From assembly GCA_016717725.1 (NCBI GenBank), contig JADKFA010000001.1, positions 124,001 through 188,000 of the forward strand: a DNA stretch of 64,000 nt, given 5' to 3'. Positions within the stretch are counted from its first letter, which is position 1. Every line of letters begins with the position of its first letter. Source of the DNA: Bacteroidota bacterium (GTDB lineage Bacteria; Bacteroidota; Bacteroidia; AKYH767-A; OLB10). The notes beneath the pieces are model-generated. The model saw only the letters and a program-made list of their open reading frames with translations, ran no database searches and had not been told where the DNA came from. This document shows, piece by piece, positions 29,893 through 39,317 of this stretch. A program made the translations under genes and the position numbers.

Positions 29893-32518
29893 TTAATTTC
29901 TCTTTCCCAAGACAAACGCCTTCTTAATTTTCTTCACATCTCCATCGATATGGAACATTTCCAAAAGTGCTATATAGATCCCCGCTTGTTGCATGGTGTT
30001 TTCATCTGACAAACCATTCCAAATCCAATTGCCATCGCTCCCTAAAAGTTCGTGCTCCGTTAATTTTCTGATAGGAACTCCAAACTCGTTATAGATAGAT
30101 AACTCCACCATGTATCCAGGTTTGGGTGGTGTGCAAGTGAGACCCAACACATCGTGGTAGCCGTCATTATCGGGTGAGAATAATTCAGGAGTGAGTTGAA
30201 GCCAAGAGGATCCATCGTTAGTGTCGTCATAATATTGAGAATTTATTTTACAGGGTGTAGCATGGCCACAATTATATGATGCACTATGCCAATTACTACT
30301 ATCAGAAATATTTCTTCGAGGAGAAATCAACTCCAACGACACTCCTTCCGGATCGCTCAAGAAAGGAAAGTGAAAATCATCTTTGTAATGAAAGCGTTCG
30401 TATTCCTGTAAAGATGTATTCATCAAAACTACAATACCTTCATCATCATTGTAAGAAGGTAGTGAGCAAGGAATTAATAATCGTGCATCGTTAACTTTAT
30501 AATAGGCAGCTATTGCAGAAGGAATTGATGCTGCCACTGCATATTGTTTTGGCAAAAGTAATCTTGGCATCAATGAAAACTCAACTACATCCTTTGCAAT
30601 ACCATCGATAGGATCCGCATGCGCCATTTTTATTTTGGAGAGATCAATGGTTTTAGTACTCGCATTATAGATCTCCACAAAATCGCACCCCTCTGAATGA
30701 GGATTAAATAATATTTCATTAATTATCACATCTCCCTTCGAAAACGAATCGGGCAATGCGAAACTCAACTGATCCCATTTCTTCAACAAATTGCCCGAGC
30801 AATCGTGCAATGAATGATCGAAATTAATTGAGTACAATTGTCCCTTTACTAAGGGTTGACTTAATTGAAATAATAAGCTAGGTTGATCCGAAGAAAATGA
30901 AATGGAAACTGGTTGTCCTAAATTTTGATTTATTAAAAACAAACTCACATTGGAGGCATGAATGGTATCTAGAAATTCACTGAATCCAATTTCCAAATGT
31001 AAGCTGTCAACGGGAAAAGCGTATTCTGGCCAAGGAGAAATGGTGTCGTTAAACACACCCACGACTGAATTTTCCCGTCCAGGTGTGCCGCCAGATGGAT
31101 CATGGCTCGCTCCCCAATTATTTTTATCACTACAAGGAAAATCAACATCAATGCGCTCTAGCGACCATCCATGATCGTCTCTCAATGGATCTTTATACAT
31201 GGAGAGATCATATGTAATTTCATCAATAACTAAACCTGAGGTATCAAACAATCGAATTCGATCACCCTCATTGTTTAATGAAGGGAATGATGCCAATCCC
31301 TTCACATGATTTACACCATAATTTTGAAATGCAACCAAATTCGATGAACTTGTATAGCATCTATACTCATTCGGAAATAAAGTGTCGGCAGGCAAATTTT
31401 CAGCGGTAGTTGGGTCACTCAGCACAAATGAAGAAATGTCAATAATTTTTTGACTTCGATTAAATATTTCTAAATATTCAAACGGTGGTAATGAAGGTGC
31501 ATCGGTAGGATTCGACATGATTTCAGTGATGATCACATCTGAAATTTCAGCATCACTGGTATTAAAAAGGGAATAATGTAGTGTGTCCGAATATACGTTC
31601 CCCGATTTATCCACCACACCCACTATTCCCAAATGATATATGCTTCCATCCAAAAAGACAGCATTAAATTTCAAATAATATATTTTTGAATCTATTGAAT
31701 CCTTATTGATCATAATTGGTGCGCCCACTCCATCAATAAAAAAATTACTGCTTGAAAAAACAGATGCACTATCTACCATTTCAGTCCACCGAATTTTAAT
31801 CAAACTATCCGATTCAATTTTTCGCCAATGTCAAAACAGGAGGAATGGTATCATTTAGAAAACTTCCTACATAAACATCATCGAAGAAAAACTTCGTTGA
31901 ATTACTGCTGGTATAAACCGCTTTAAATCCAACATTCACCATCGTATTAAACTGCGCATCGACTGCATTTGCTTCCCAATTAAAATTTTCTTCTGCATTA
32001 TAATCTACATACAAACTCCAAATGGCTCCAGGTAAACGCAATATTTTAATATTCACGAAAAATGAATTTGCAATGGCACTGTCTTTACCTCTGCATAATG
32101 GTGTCAGTAACCAACCATCCTGCTTATATAAAACAATGGCATCGGCAGAACCACTTTCACCGAACTGCAAAAAATATCCTTGCTGTGGTCCTTCTAAATT
32201 TAAATTATCTGCCAATAAATAATAGCGTGCATAATTTGACGTAGAAGGAGAAAAACTCATTTTCACCTTCACCCTCCACTCCATCGTATCCGCTACTAAA
32301 GAATAAGGTGTTGATAAGAAGGAAGTGTCGCTGCCGGTACTATTCAGTTGAAGTAAGCCTCCACTCACAACAAACTGACTAGTATCTCCTATCCAAGTGG
32401 GAGCAAGACTAAAATCTCCATCACTAAAATCATCTATCATCTGAGCCTTTACCCAAGAAGAAACAGAGAAGCACATCAAGAAGATGGCTAACCGACAAGC
32501 GAACAATCCTTTTCTCAT
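29893..32518 (-). CDS. Lamin-tail-domain secreted protein with gliding-type C-terminus (one frameshift)
   Basis: About 870 residues once joined. Start at 32518 (MRKGLFACRLAIFLMCFSVS) gives the signal peptide. Then a jelly-roll-like domain, Ig/Big-5-like segments, two lamin tail (LTD) domains (VIITEIMSNPTDAPS and VIINEILFNP), and a C-terminus (LFSPDNDGYHDVLGLT, FGVPIRKLTEHE) of the type B/gliding CTD class. The break is a T5 run at 31818-31822 (+ strand); T4 restores VLTLAKIESDSLIKIRW. LTD-containing T9SS cargo often accompany cell-surface nucleases, but no nuclease is visible here. Confidence 0.8.
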
Positions 32519-32633
32519 AACGAGGGCAAAGGAAAGGTGAGGAAAGGCAATTAGTCGGTAAATAAACATTTATACTCGTTTACAAATACCTAGAAGGCTC
32601 AAAGTATTGGAAAACAATATTTATTTTTGCGAT

Positions 32634-33626
32634 ATGAAAATAGCGGTTGTAGGCGCCACCGGATTGGTTGGCACAAAAATGATTGAAGTTTTAACAGAAA
32701 GAAACTTCCCGGTTGACGTTTTAATCCCTGTAGCGTCTGAAAAATCTGCCGGAAAATTGGTGAAGTTTAAAGGAAAAGATTATAAAGTAGTCACTTTGTC
32801 AGAAGCAATTGAAATGAAACCCGATTTGGCATTGTTTTCAGCAGGCGGATCCACTTCTACAGAATGGGCAACAAAATTTGCAGCAGCGGGAATCACTGTC
32901 ATCGACAATTCATCGGCTTGGAGAATGGATCCAACTAAAAAGCTTGTCGTCCCAGAGGTGAATGCTGACGTATTAACGAAGGAAGATAAAATCATTGCTA
33001 ACCCAAATTGCTCCACGATACAACTCGTTGTAGTTTTAAAACCACTTCACGATAAATATAGAATCAAACGTGTTGTTGTCTCAACTTATCAATCGGTGAG
33101 TGGAACTGGAGTAAAAGCGGTGCAGCAATTAATGAACGAACGCAGAAATGGTGATGTAGAGAAAGTTTATCCACACACCATCGATCTAAATATTCTTCCA
33201 CATATCGATGTATTTCAAGAAAACGGATATACGAAAGAAGAAATGAAGATGGTGAATGAAACCTGTAAAATTATGGGCGATGATAGCATCCGATTAACTG
33301 CTACAACGGTTCGTGTACCTGTAGTAGGAGGACATTCTGAGAGTGTAAATATTGAATTTGAAAACGATTTTGATTTAAATGAATTGCGTAGTCTTTTAGA
33401 AAACTCACCTGGAATTATTGTACAGGATGATCCGAGTAAAGCCTTTTATCCCATGCCTTTATATGCTGAAGGACATGATGAAGTATTTGTTGGAAGATTG
33501 CGTCGTGACGAAACACAAGCTAACACACTTAACTGCTGGGTCGTTTCCGACAACCTACGCAAGGGAGCAGCTACGAATGCCGTTCAAATTGCAGAAGTGC
33601 TTTTGAGAAAGCATCTCATCGGATAA
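32634..33626 (+). CDS. asd: Aspartate-semialdehyde dehydrogenase
   Basis: Converts aspartyl phosphate to aspartate semialdehyde (lysine, threonine, methionine and diaminopimelate synthesis). NADP-binding GATGLVG is at the N-terminus (residues 7-13). The active-site Cys is in ANPNCSTIQL, and the substrate-binding GGHSESVNIEF region follows. The start at 32634 (MKIAVVGATG) is preferred over the in-frame ATG 27 bases upstream because it opens directly with the first strand of the fold. Single gene, divergent from the lamin-tail gene. Confidence 0.95.
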   Translation: MKIAVVGATGLVGTKMIEVLTERNFPVDVLIPVASEKSAGKLVKFKGKDYKVVTLSEAIEMKPDLALFSAGGSTSTEWATKFAAAGITVIDNSSAWRMDPTKKLVVPEVNADVLTKEDKIIANPNCSTIQLVVVLKPLHDKYRIKRVVVSTYQSVSGTGVKAVQQLMNERRNGDVEKVYPHTIDLNILPHIDVFQENGYTKEEMKMVNETCKIMGDDSIRLTATTVRVPVVGGHSESVNIEFENDFDLNELRSLLENSPGIIVQDDPSKAFYPMPLYAEGHDEVFVGRLRRDETQANTLNCWVVSDNLRKGAATNAVQIAEVLLRKHLIG

Positions 33627-33636
33627 ATTATTCGCT

Positions 33637-34416
33637 TTATTTAGAGAGGGCGACAGGATTCGACAACCCAGAAAAACTAGTGATATCCATTTTTATAGAT
33701 CCTACTAAAATATCGGCTTGTGCACGAACTGGAATTCTATTCATATCGTCCGTCAACCAAATGGTCATTCCTTCCTTCTCTTTAAAGACACGTCCTTCCA
33801 ATAAATAAGGTCTGAACATTAAGCATTTAAATGTACCTAGTCGTGTGTTAATTTTTTCTCTTCCTACGAACTTAATAGCCATTGGAAAGGTCTCATCGTC
33901 TAGATAACAATTAATATTAAAAGTATCTCCAACCGCAATGTTTGTAAAATCCAACGTTCGCGCAAAGTAAAATGCTGAAATTAAATCTTGAATTCGCTCT
34001 GGAGTTTTAATCGTTTTCTTTTCGCTTGTAGCGGTAAGTTTTGAATGATTAAACTTTACATTTTGCTTTTTCTTATATCCCCCTTCTTGAATATCGCGAA
34101 TAAATAACCAAGGCACCATAGCTTGGGTATCAATATAACTTTCATAATGATCCTTTACTTTAAAAAACCAGCTAAATGCTCCTGTTGATTTACCAGAACC
34201 CACAACACGATAACAAGTACGACCACCAATATTTTTTAAGTTAGGATCAACTTCTAATTTTGCAGTTCCAGCATCTAAGAATCCATAGTGAATACGGTAT
34301 TCTAAAACTTCGCTAGTACTAAATGCTTTATTTTGAACTCGAGCTAACAAAGCTTGCGCATTCACGGTTAATGAATGCGCAATACTCAATATGACAATGT
34401 AAATTATCTTTCTCAT
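33637..34416 (-). CDS. DUF3108 periplasmic protein
   Basis: 259 residues with signal peptide (MRKIIYIVILSIAHSLTVNAQ). YRIHYGFLDAGTAKLEV and YRVVGSGKSTGAFSWFFKV are DUF3108 signatures. The domain is thought to be a beta-rich envelope protein. It overlaps the end of scpB by 4 bases, so the two are cotranscribed. Confidence 0.85.
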   Translation of the reverse strand: MRKIIYIVILSIAHSLTVNAQALLARVQNKAFSTSEVLEYRIHYGFLDAGTAKLEVDPNLKNIGGRTCYRVVGSGKSTGAFSWFFKVKDHYESYIDTQAMVPWLFIRDIQEGGYKKKQNVKFNHSKLTATSEKKTIKTPERIQDLISAFYFARTLDFTNIAVGDTFNINCYLDDETFPMAIKFVGREKINTRLGTFKCLMFRPYLLEGRVFKEKEGMTIWLTDDMNRIPVRAQADILVGSIKMDITSFSGLSNPVALSK

Positions 34417-35144
34417 TCTTCTTTTGATTCGGGTTGATCTTCATCATCAATCAAATCTTGTTCCAAACTTCCCATGGCAGATTGTGGGTCTACACTACCT
34501 TCAACGACAAATTGACCATTTTCGTCTACTTCTTCTAGCAAAGCCCCTGGTTCTAAGTCAACTGGAACATCAATCGGGTCGGATAAGTCACTAGGGCTTC
34601 CTATCTCATTATCAGCTATATGGAGTTCTTTCAATTGTGGCAGATCTTTGACAGAACGCAATCCGAAGTGATCCATAAAATTCTTGCTGGTCGAATAAAG
34701 CAAGGGTTTTCCGGGTCCATCCCCTTTTCCAGAGATTATAATTAATTCTTTCTCTAGTAATTTTTGAATGCTATAATCGCAGTTTACACCACGAATATGT
34801 TCAATTTCCGATTTTGAAATGGGCTGTTTATAGGCAATAATGGAAAGTGTTTCCAATGCTGCAGTACTCAAGCGCTTCTTTGCTTTAATCTGCAACAGCG
34901 TATTTACAACATGATGATATTCCTTCTTCGTGAGGAATTGAAAACCCTCTGCAATTTCAATTAATTCAAAAGAATGATCTTCGGACGCATACTTCTCTTT
35001 CAATTCAGAAATTAAACTTTGAAATTGTTCTTTCTTTAATTCCCATCCATAAACCGTTTTAAGACAAGATAAAACTTCATCACCTGTGATGGGGTGCTCA
35101 GATGCAAAGATAAGTGCTTCGATATGTTGTAATAATAATTGCAT
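34413..35144 (-). CDS. scpB: Chromosome segregation and condensation protein ScpB
   Basis: A 243-residue kleisin-partner of SMC-ScpA. Two winged-helix domains cover about residues 1-165 (LIFASEHPITGDEVL, AALETLSIIAYKQPISKSEIEHIRGVN, GKPLLYSTSKNFMDHFGL). An acidic C-terminal tail (LIDDEDQPESKEE) extends it. It lies 20 bases downstream of leuS. Confidence 0.92.
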   Translation of the reverse strand: MQLLLQHIEALIFASEHPITGDEVLSCLKTVYGWELKKEQFQSLISELKEKYASEDHSFELIEIAEGFQFLTKKEYHHVVNTLLQIKAKKRLSTAALETLSIIAYKQPISKSEIEHIRGVNCDYSIQKLLEKELIIISGKGDGPGKPLLYSTSKNFMDHFGLRSVKDLPQLKELHIADNEIGSPSDLSDPIDVPVDLEPGALLEEVDENGQFVVEGSVDPQSAMGSLEQDLIDDEDQPESKEE

Positions 35145-35164
35145 GCTATTCTTTTTTTATTTTA

Positions 35165-38100
35165 TTAATCAATAAATTTTCTGTGAGACGGATTACCTCT
35201 AACAGAAAAATCTAAACTACAATATTTACTATACGTCCGGGGACCACAATTATTTTCTTGGATTTCCTGCATAAACTTTCCTAACTCTTCCGAACCCATC
35301 ACATTCTTTTCCACTTCTTCTTTACTTAATTGAAGGGATAAGTTAATTTTAAATTTCACTTTTCCATTGATGGATATAGGATACGCAAACTCATTTTCTA
35401 CTAAATACTCTTCCTTCCAAATAGGAAAACTTGCTTTAGTAATACTTTCTTTATGGCCTAATAAACTCCACAACTCCTCTGCAAAATGCGGTGCGTAAGG
35501 AGAAAGTAGAATCGTAAAAGGTTCAAGAATTTGTCGTTTATTACATTTCAAATCACTCAACTCATTCAAACAAATCATAAATGCGCTGATGGTAGTGTTG
35601 AATGAAAATCGTTCCACATCTTCCTCTACTTTCTTGATGGTTTTATGTAATACTTTTAATTCAGCCGCTGAGGGAGCATCGTCACTTAACTTACAGGCTC
35701 CATTTTCAATTTGAAACAAGCGCCAAGCACGACGCAAGAAATTATGAACGCCACTAATTCCTTGTGTACTCCATGGTTTACTTTGCTCCAATGGACCTAA
35801 AAACATCTCATACAAACGCAGCGTATCCGCACCATATTCCTCAATGATATCATCGGGATTAACCACATTGTATTTGCTCTTCGACATTTTTTCGACTTCA
35901 GCACCACACTTGTATTGATCACCTTCCAAAACAAACTCTGCACTCTTAAAATCTTCACGCCACAATCTGAACTTTTCAATATCCAAAATATGATTTGGTG
36001 CTATACTAATATCAACATGCAAAGCTGTAGTTTCATATTGATTTTTTAATCCATCAGAAACAAACTTATTGGTACCATTAATACGATAAACAAACGCACT
36101 CACTCCTTGAATCATTCCTTGATTGATCAATTTCTTCGCGGGCTCTTTACAAGGAATAAGATTTAAGTCATACAAGAACTTTGTCCAGAAACGCACATAC
36201 AATAAGTGACCTGTTGCATGTTCAGCACCTCCCAAATAAAAATCTACTTGCTGCCAATAATTCACTGCTTCTTTAGATACAAATTCCTTTTCATTCTTGG
36301 AATCCATATAGCGTAAAAAGTACCAACTCGAACCGGCCCACCCAGGCATCGTTGTCGTTTCATAATTAAATTTGCCTTTATACTTCCAGTCAGCTGCTCT
36401 TGCTAACGGAGGTTCGCCGCTTTCAGTAGGTTGAAACTTATCAATTTCGGGAAGAACAAGAGGAAGGTCGGATTCCGAAATAGTTTTTGGGATTCCATCT
36501 TCGTAATAAATAGGAATGGGTTCACCCCAATAACGTTGCCGACCAAAAGCTGCATCTCGCAAACGATAATTCACCTGACCTTTTCCTATTCCTTTTTTTT
36601 CAATTTCATAGATGGCTTTCTTCACGGCTGCTTTTACATCAAGACCATTTAAAAAATCAGAGTTCACCAGCATACCCTCCTTCGCAACATAAGCTTCTTG
36701 TGTTAAGTCGCCACCACTTACTACTTCTTGAATGGGTAAATTAAAATGTTTTGCAAACAAATAATCTCTTTGATCATGCCCAGGAACTGCCATGACAGCG
36801 CCTGTACCATATCCTACTAAAACATATTCACCGATCCACACTGGAATTTTTGCGCCTGTAAAAGGGTGAGCCACGTATGCGCCAGTAAATTGTCCACTTA
36901 CCTTCTTCACTTCTGTTTGACGCTCGCGTTCCGATTTTTTTGAAGATGCTTCCACATACTCTTGAACCGCACTTCGGTACTCCGCCGACGTTATGATATT
37001 TACTAATTCATGTTCAGGTGCAAGTGTTACAAACGAAACCCCGAAAATGGTGTCGGGACGGGTGGTGAAGACTTCGATGGAAAGAGATTCTCGATTTCCT
37101 AATGTACTAGCCCCTACTTCTAGCTCCCTCTCCTCTGGAGAGGTCCCGATAGCTATCGGGAGGGGAGAGGCTATATTTGTATGGTGCCTATAATTAACAT
37201 CTTCGGAAGAATCTTGATTTATTCCATCATTTGTAATTTTATTTTCTCCTAAAGTTCTAGCCTCTCCCCCTAGCCCCCTCTCCAAAGGCGAGGGGGGATT
37301 TGAATGAGAACTTTCATTTTTAAAATCCGAAGAATTTTGCTCCGTATTTTCATTAGAAAAATTTCGATTTCCTAGTGCTCTAGCCCCCTCATCTAGCTCC
37401 CTCTCCTCTGGAGAGGGTTGGGGAGAGGCTTGATTTGACTGGGAACTTTCAATTTTTATATCCGAAGAATTTTGCTCAGTATTTTCATTAGAAAAATCTC
37501 GATTTCCTAGTGCTCTAGCCCCCTCATCTAGCTCCCTCTCCTCTGGAGAGGGTTGGGGAGAGGCTTGAGCTATATGCGAACTTTCATTTTTAATATTCGA
37601 AGGAGCTTGTTCGGTACTTGCATCAGTAAAATCTCGATTTCCTAATGCTCCAGCCTCTCCCCCTAGCCCCCTCTCCAAAGGCGAGGGGGGATTATTTTTT
37701 AGTTCATTAAGACGATTTGAAATTAATACTAATACATTTTCAATATCGTTTAATATTTCTTCATTTTTAAATCTTAATACATCAAAGCCATAGAAATTCA
37801 ATTCCGCGTTTTTATTTGCATCATTTTCCCTTTGACTAAATTCCTTATGAATTCCACCATCAACTTCGATAACCAGTTTTGGATCTAAACAAACAAAATC
37901 AGGAATATACTTACTTATTGGATACTGTCTACGAAATTTAAAACCTAAAGAAGTTCGACGTAACGCTTGCCACAAAACTTCTTCAGCTTCTGTTGGATTT
38001 AATTTATTCTCTCTAGAAAATTTCTTTAAATGGGAATAGGATTTTGAATCAGAATATCGATGATCTTTCATCTCTTTATTGTCTGGAGAAGCCGCATGAG

Positions 38101-39040
38101 AAATCGAGTAATGATCAGCTTGATCATTACTTTCATCATTGGAAATTACTTCAAACCGTATACTCGTCCCTTCTGATTTTCCAATCCAATTGCGTTGCGC
38201 TTCTTTTACTGAATCTGGCCAATCCAAATCATCTAAATCAGCAAGCAAACGATCGGCATAAGCCGTGATGCGCAAACTCCACTGCTTCATCATTTTTTTT
38301 TCAACTGGAAACCCTCCACGTTCGGAAACTCCATCTTTAACTTCATCGTTCGCAAGCACGGTACCCAACTTAGGACACCAATTCACCATGGCATTACTCA
38401 AATAGGCTAATCGGAAATTCAATAAAATATCCGACTTTTCCATTTCCGATTTACCATTCCACTCATCGGCAGAAAAAGAAACTACTGCCTTTTCAATATC
38501 ACCTGTTAAATATTGGGGGTCGGCGCAATTAAATCCTTTTGTACTAAAAACTGTAATTAATTCCTCTATCGATTCTGCTTTCTTCGTTACGCAATTAAAC
38601 CATGAATTGAACAATTGAATAAAAACCCATTGTGTCCATTTATAATATTCAGGCTCGCAAGTACGAATCTCTCTCGACCAATCAAAACAAAAACCAATTC
38701 TATCCAGTTGCTCACGGTAACGAGCTATATTTTGTTCGGTCGTAATTTTAGGATGTTGACCCGTTTGAATAGCATATTGCTCAGCAGGTAATCCAAATGC
38801 ATCATATCCCATAGGATGCAACACATTAAATCCTCTCAATTTTTTATAACGAGAAACAATATCAGAGGCAATATATCCTAAGTGATGTCCTACATGCAGT
38901 CCTGCTCCACTTGGGTAAGGGAACATATCCAGCACATAATACTTCTTCTTGTCGTTAACAATTTCGCTTTTATACGATTTATTCTCACGCCAATAACGCT
39001 GCCATTTGTCTTCTATATCTCTGAAATTATACTCCGTCAT
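35165..39040 (-). CDS. leuS: Leucyl-tRNA synthetase with a DUF559 insertion
   Basis: Charges tRNA-Leu with leucine. HIGH-type motif HVGH at residues 49-52, KMSKS near residue 1050, CP1 editing block FTTRPDTIFG near 658 and NWCPKLGTVLANDE near 220. The protein has 1291 residues, about 350 more than usual. The surplus sits between GKSEGTSIRFEV (287-298) and SIEVFTTRPD (about 654), exactly at the entry to the CP1 editing domain. It consists of a DUF559 domain and five repeats. The frame is open throughout, so the insert is translated. There are no intein splicing blocks. As leuS is essential and single here, the enzyme must tolerate the insert. Confidence 0.93.
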   Translation of the reverse strand: MTEYNFRDIEDKWQRYWRENKSYKSEIVNDKKKYYVLDMFPYPSGAGLHVGHHLGYIASDIVSRYKKLRGFNVLHPMGYDAFGLPAEQYAIQTGQHPKITTEQNIARYREQLDRIGFCFDWSREIRTCEPEYYKWTQWVFIQLFNSWFNCVTKKAESIEELITVFSTKGFNCADPQYLTGDIEKAVVSFSADEWNGKSEMEKSDILLNFRLAYLSNAMVNWCPKLGTVLANDEVKDGVSERGGFPVEKKMMKQWSLRITAYADRLLADLDDLDWPDSVKEAQRNWIGKSEGTSIRFEVISNDESNDQADHYSISHAASPDNKEMKDHRYSDSKSYSHLKKFSRENKLNPTEAEEVLWQALRRTSLGFKFRRQYPISKYIPDFVCLDPKLVIEVDGGIHKEFSQRENDANKNAELNFYGFDVLRFKNEEILNDIENVLVLISNRLNELKNNPPSPLERGLGGEAGALGNRDFTDASTEQAPSNIKNESSHIAQASPQPSPEERELDEGARALGNRDFSNENTEQNSSDIKIESSQSNQASPQPSPEERELDEGARALGNRNFSNENTEQNSSDFKNESSHSNPPSPLERGLGGEARTLGENKITNDGINQDSSEDVNYRHHTNIASPLPIAIGTSPEERELEVGASTLGNRESLSIEVFTTRPDTIFGVSFVTLAPEHELVNIITSAEYRSAVQEYVEASSKKSERERQTEVKKVSGQFTGAYVAHPFTGAKIPVWIGEYVLVGYGTGAVMAVPGHDQRDYLFAKHFNLPIQEVVSGGDLTQEAYVAKEGMLVNSDFLNGLDVKAAVKKAIYEIEKKGIGKGQVNYRLRDAAFGRQRYWGEPIPIYYEDGIPKTISESDLPLVLPEIDKFQPTESGEPPLARAADWKYKGKFNYETTTMPGWAGSSWYFLRYMDSKNEKEFVSKEAVNYWQQVDFYLGGAEHATGHLLYVRFWTKFLYDLNLIPCKEPAKKLINQGMIQGVSAFVYRINGTNKFVSDGLKNQYETTALHVDISIAPNHILDIEKFRLWREDFKSAEFVLEGDQYKCGAEVEKMSKSKYNVVNPDDIIEEYGADTLRLYEMFLGPLEQSKPWSTQGISGVHNFLRRAWRLFQIENGACKLSDDAPSAAELKVLHKTIKKVEEDVERFSFNTTISAFMICLNELSDLKCNKRQILEPFTILLSPYAPHFAEELWSLLGHKESITKASFPIWKEEYLVENEFAYPISINGKVKFKINLSLQLSKEEVEKNVMGSEELGKFMQEIQENNCGPRTYSKYCSLDFSVRGNPSHRKFID
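37079..38146 (-). mobile_element. In-frame DUF559 nuclease-repeat insert within leuS
   Basis: Residues about 299-654 of LeuRS. After a polar linker, residues about 336-445 form a complete DUF559 (Vsr/PD-(D/E)xK-like) domain: TEAEEVLWQALRRTSLGFKF, FRRQYPISKYIPDFVCLD (Asp 381), LVIEVDGGIHKE (Glu 392, Asp 394) and GFDVLRFKNEEILNDIENV. It is followed by five repeats. Stand-alone DUF559 genes with similar repeats occur in Bacteroidota, so this looks like such a unit captured in frame. Mobility is inferred; no transposition ends are recognised. Confidence 0.6.
37111..37693. repeat. Five hairpin-bearing repeats coding for SPEERELDEGARALGNR-type units
   Basis: Units lie near 37111-37171, 37259-37300, 37381-37430, 37516-37565 and 37651-37693, with two intervals of exactly 135 bases (45 codons). 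Two alternate forms exist: one with CCCTCTCC-TCT-GGAGAGGG, the other with CCCCCTCTCCAAAGGCGAGG. The first also holds the palindrome CCCGATAGCTATCGGG (37144-37161 region). On the coding strand they read SPQPSPEERELDEGARALGN and PPSPLERGLGGEA. Confidence 0.8.
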
Positions 39041-39299
39041 ACCATTCTAATCAAGGGCTACGAAGTTAGTAATACCGAGGCTACAATTGAAATAGCTCAA
39101 TAGAATATACCGTTACTGTGTATAAATCGCATTTGAAAGAAAACCTACTGCTTTAGACATCACCCATGAAGAACAATCTAAGTCTATGTAGGTCGGTATT
39201 GTACAATAAATTAGTGAACTTAACTTTACTTCCAATAAGTTCAAAAACCAAGGGTGGATAATTCTTAATAGCACTCTAAAAAAGCAAAGTATAATTTAA

Positions 39300-39307
39300 T
39301 AGTTTTG
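39300..39307 (+). promoter_or_regulatory. Possible -7 element for ftsX group
   Basis: TAGTTTTG matches TAnnTTTG, 11 bases before the ftsX start. No matching TTTG is seen at the -33 position, so support is weak. Confidence 0.3.
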
Positions 39308-39317
39308 TTGGCCTGTT

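Noticed and set aside
32622..32629. TATTTTTG as asd promoter
   Set aside because: It lies 4 bases before the start codon, so transcription would begin inside the gene.
35797..35979. Short - strand frame inside leuS
   Set aside because: It overlaps the leuS reading frame, which carries strongly conserved motifs here.
37079..38146. Intein in leucyl-tRNA synthetase
   Set aside because: There are no Cys/Ser-initiated splicing blocks and no His-Asn end; the domain is DUF559, not LAGLIDADG with Hint.
39041..39299. tRNA gene between leuS and ftsX
   Set aside because: No cloverleaf or conserved T-loop GTTCGA found.
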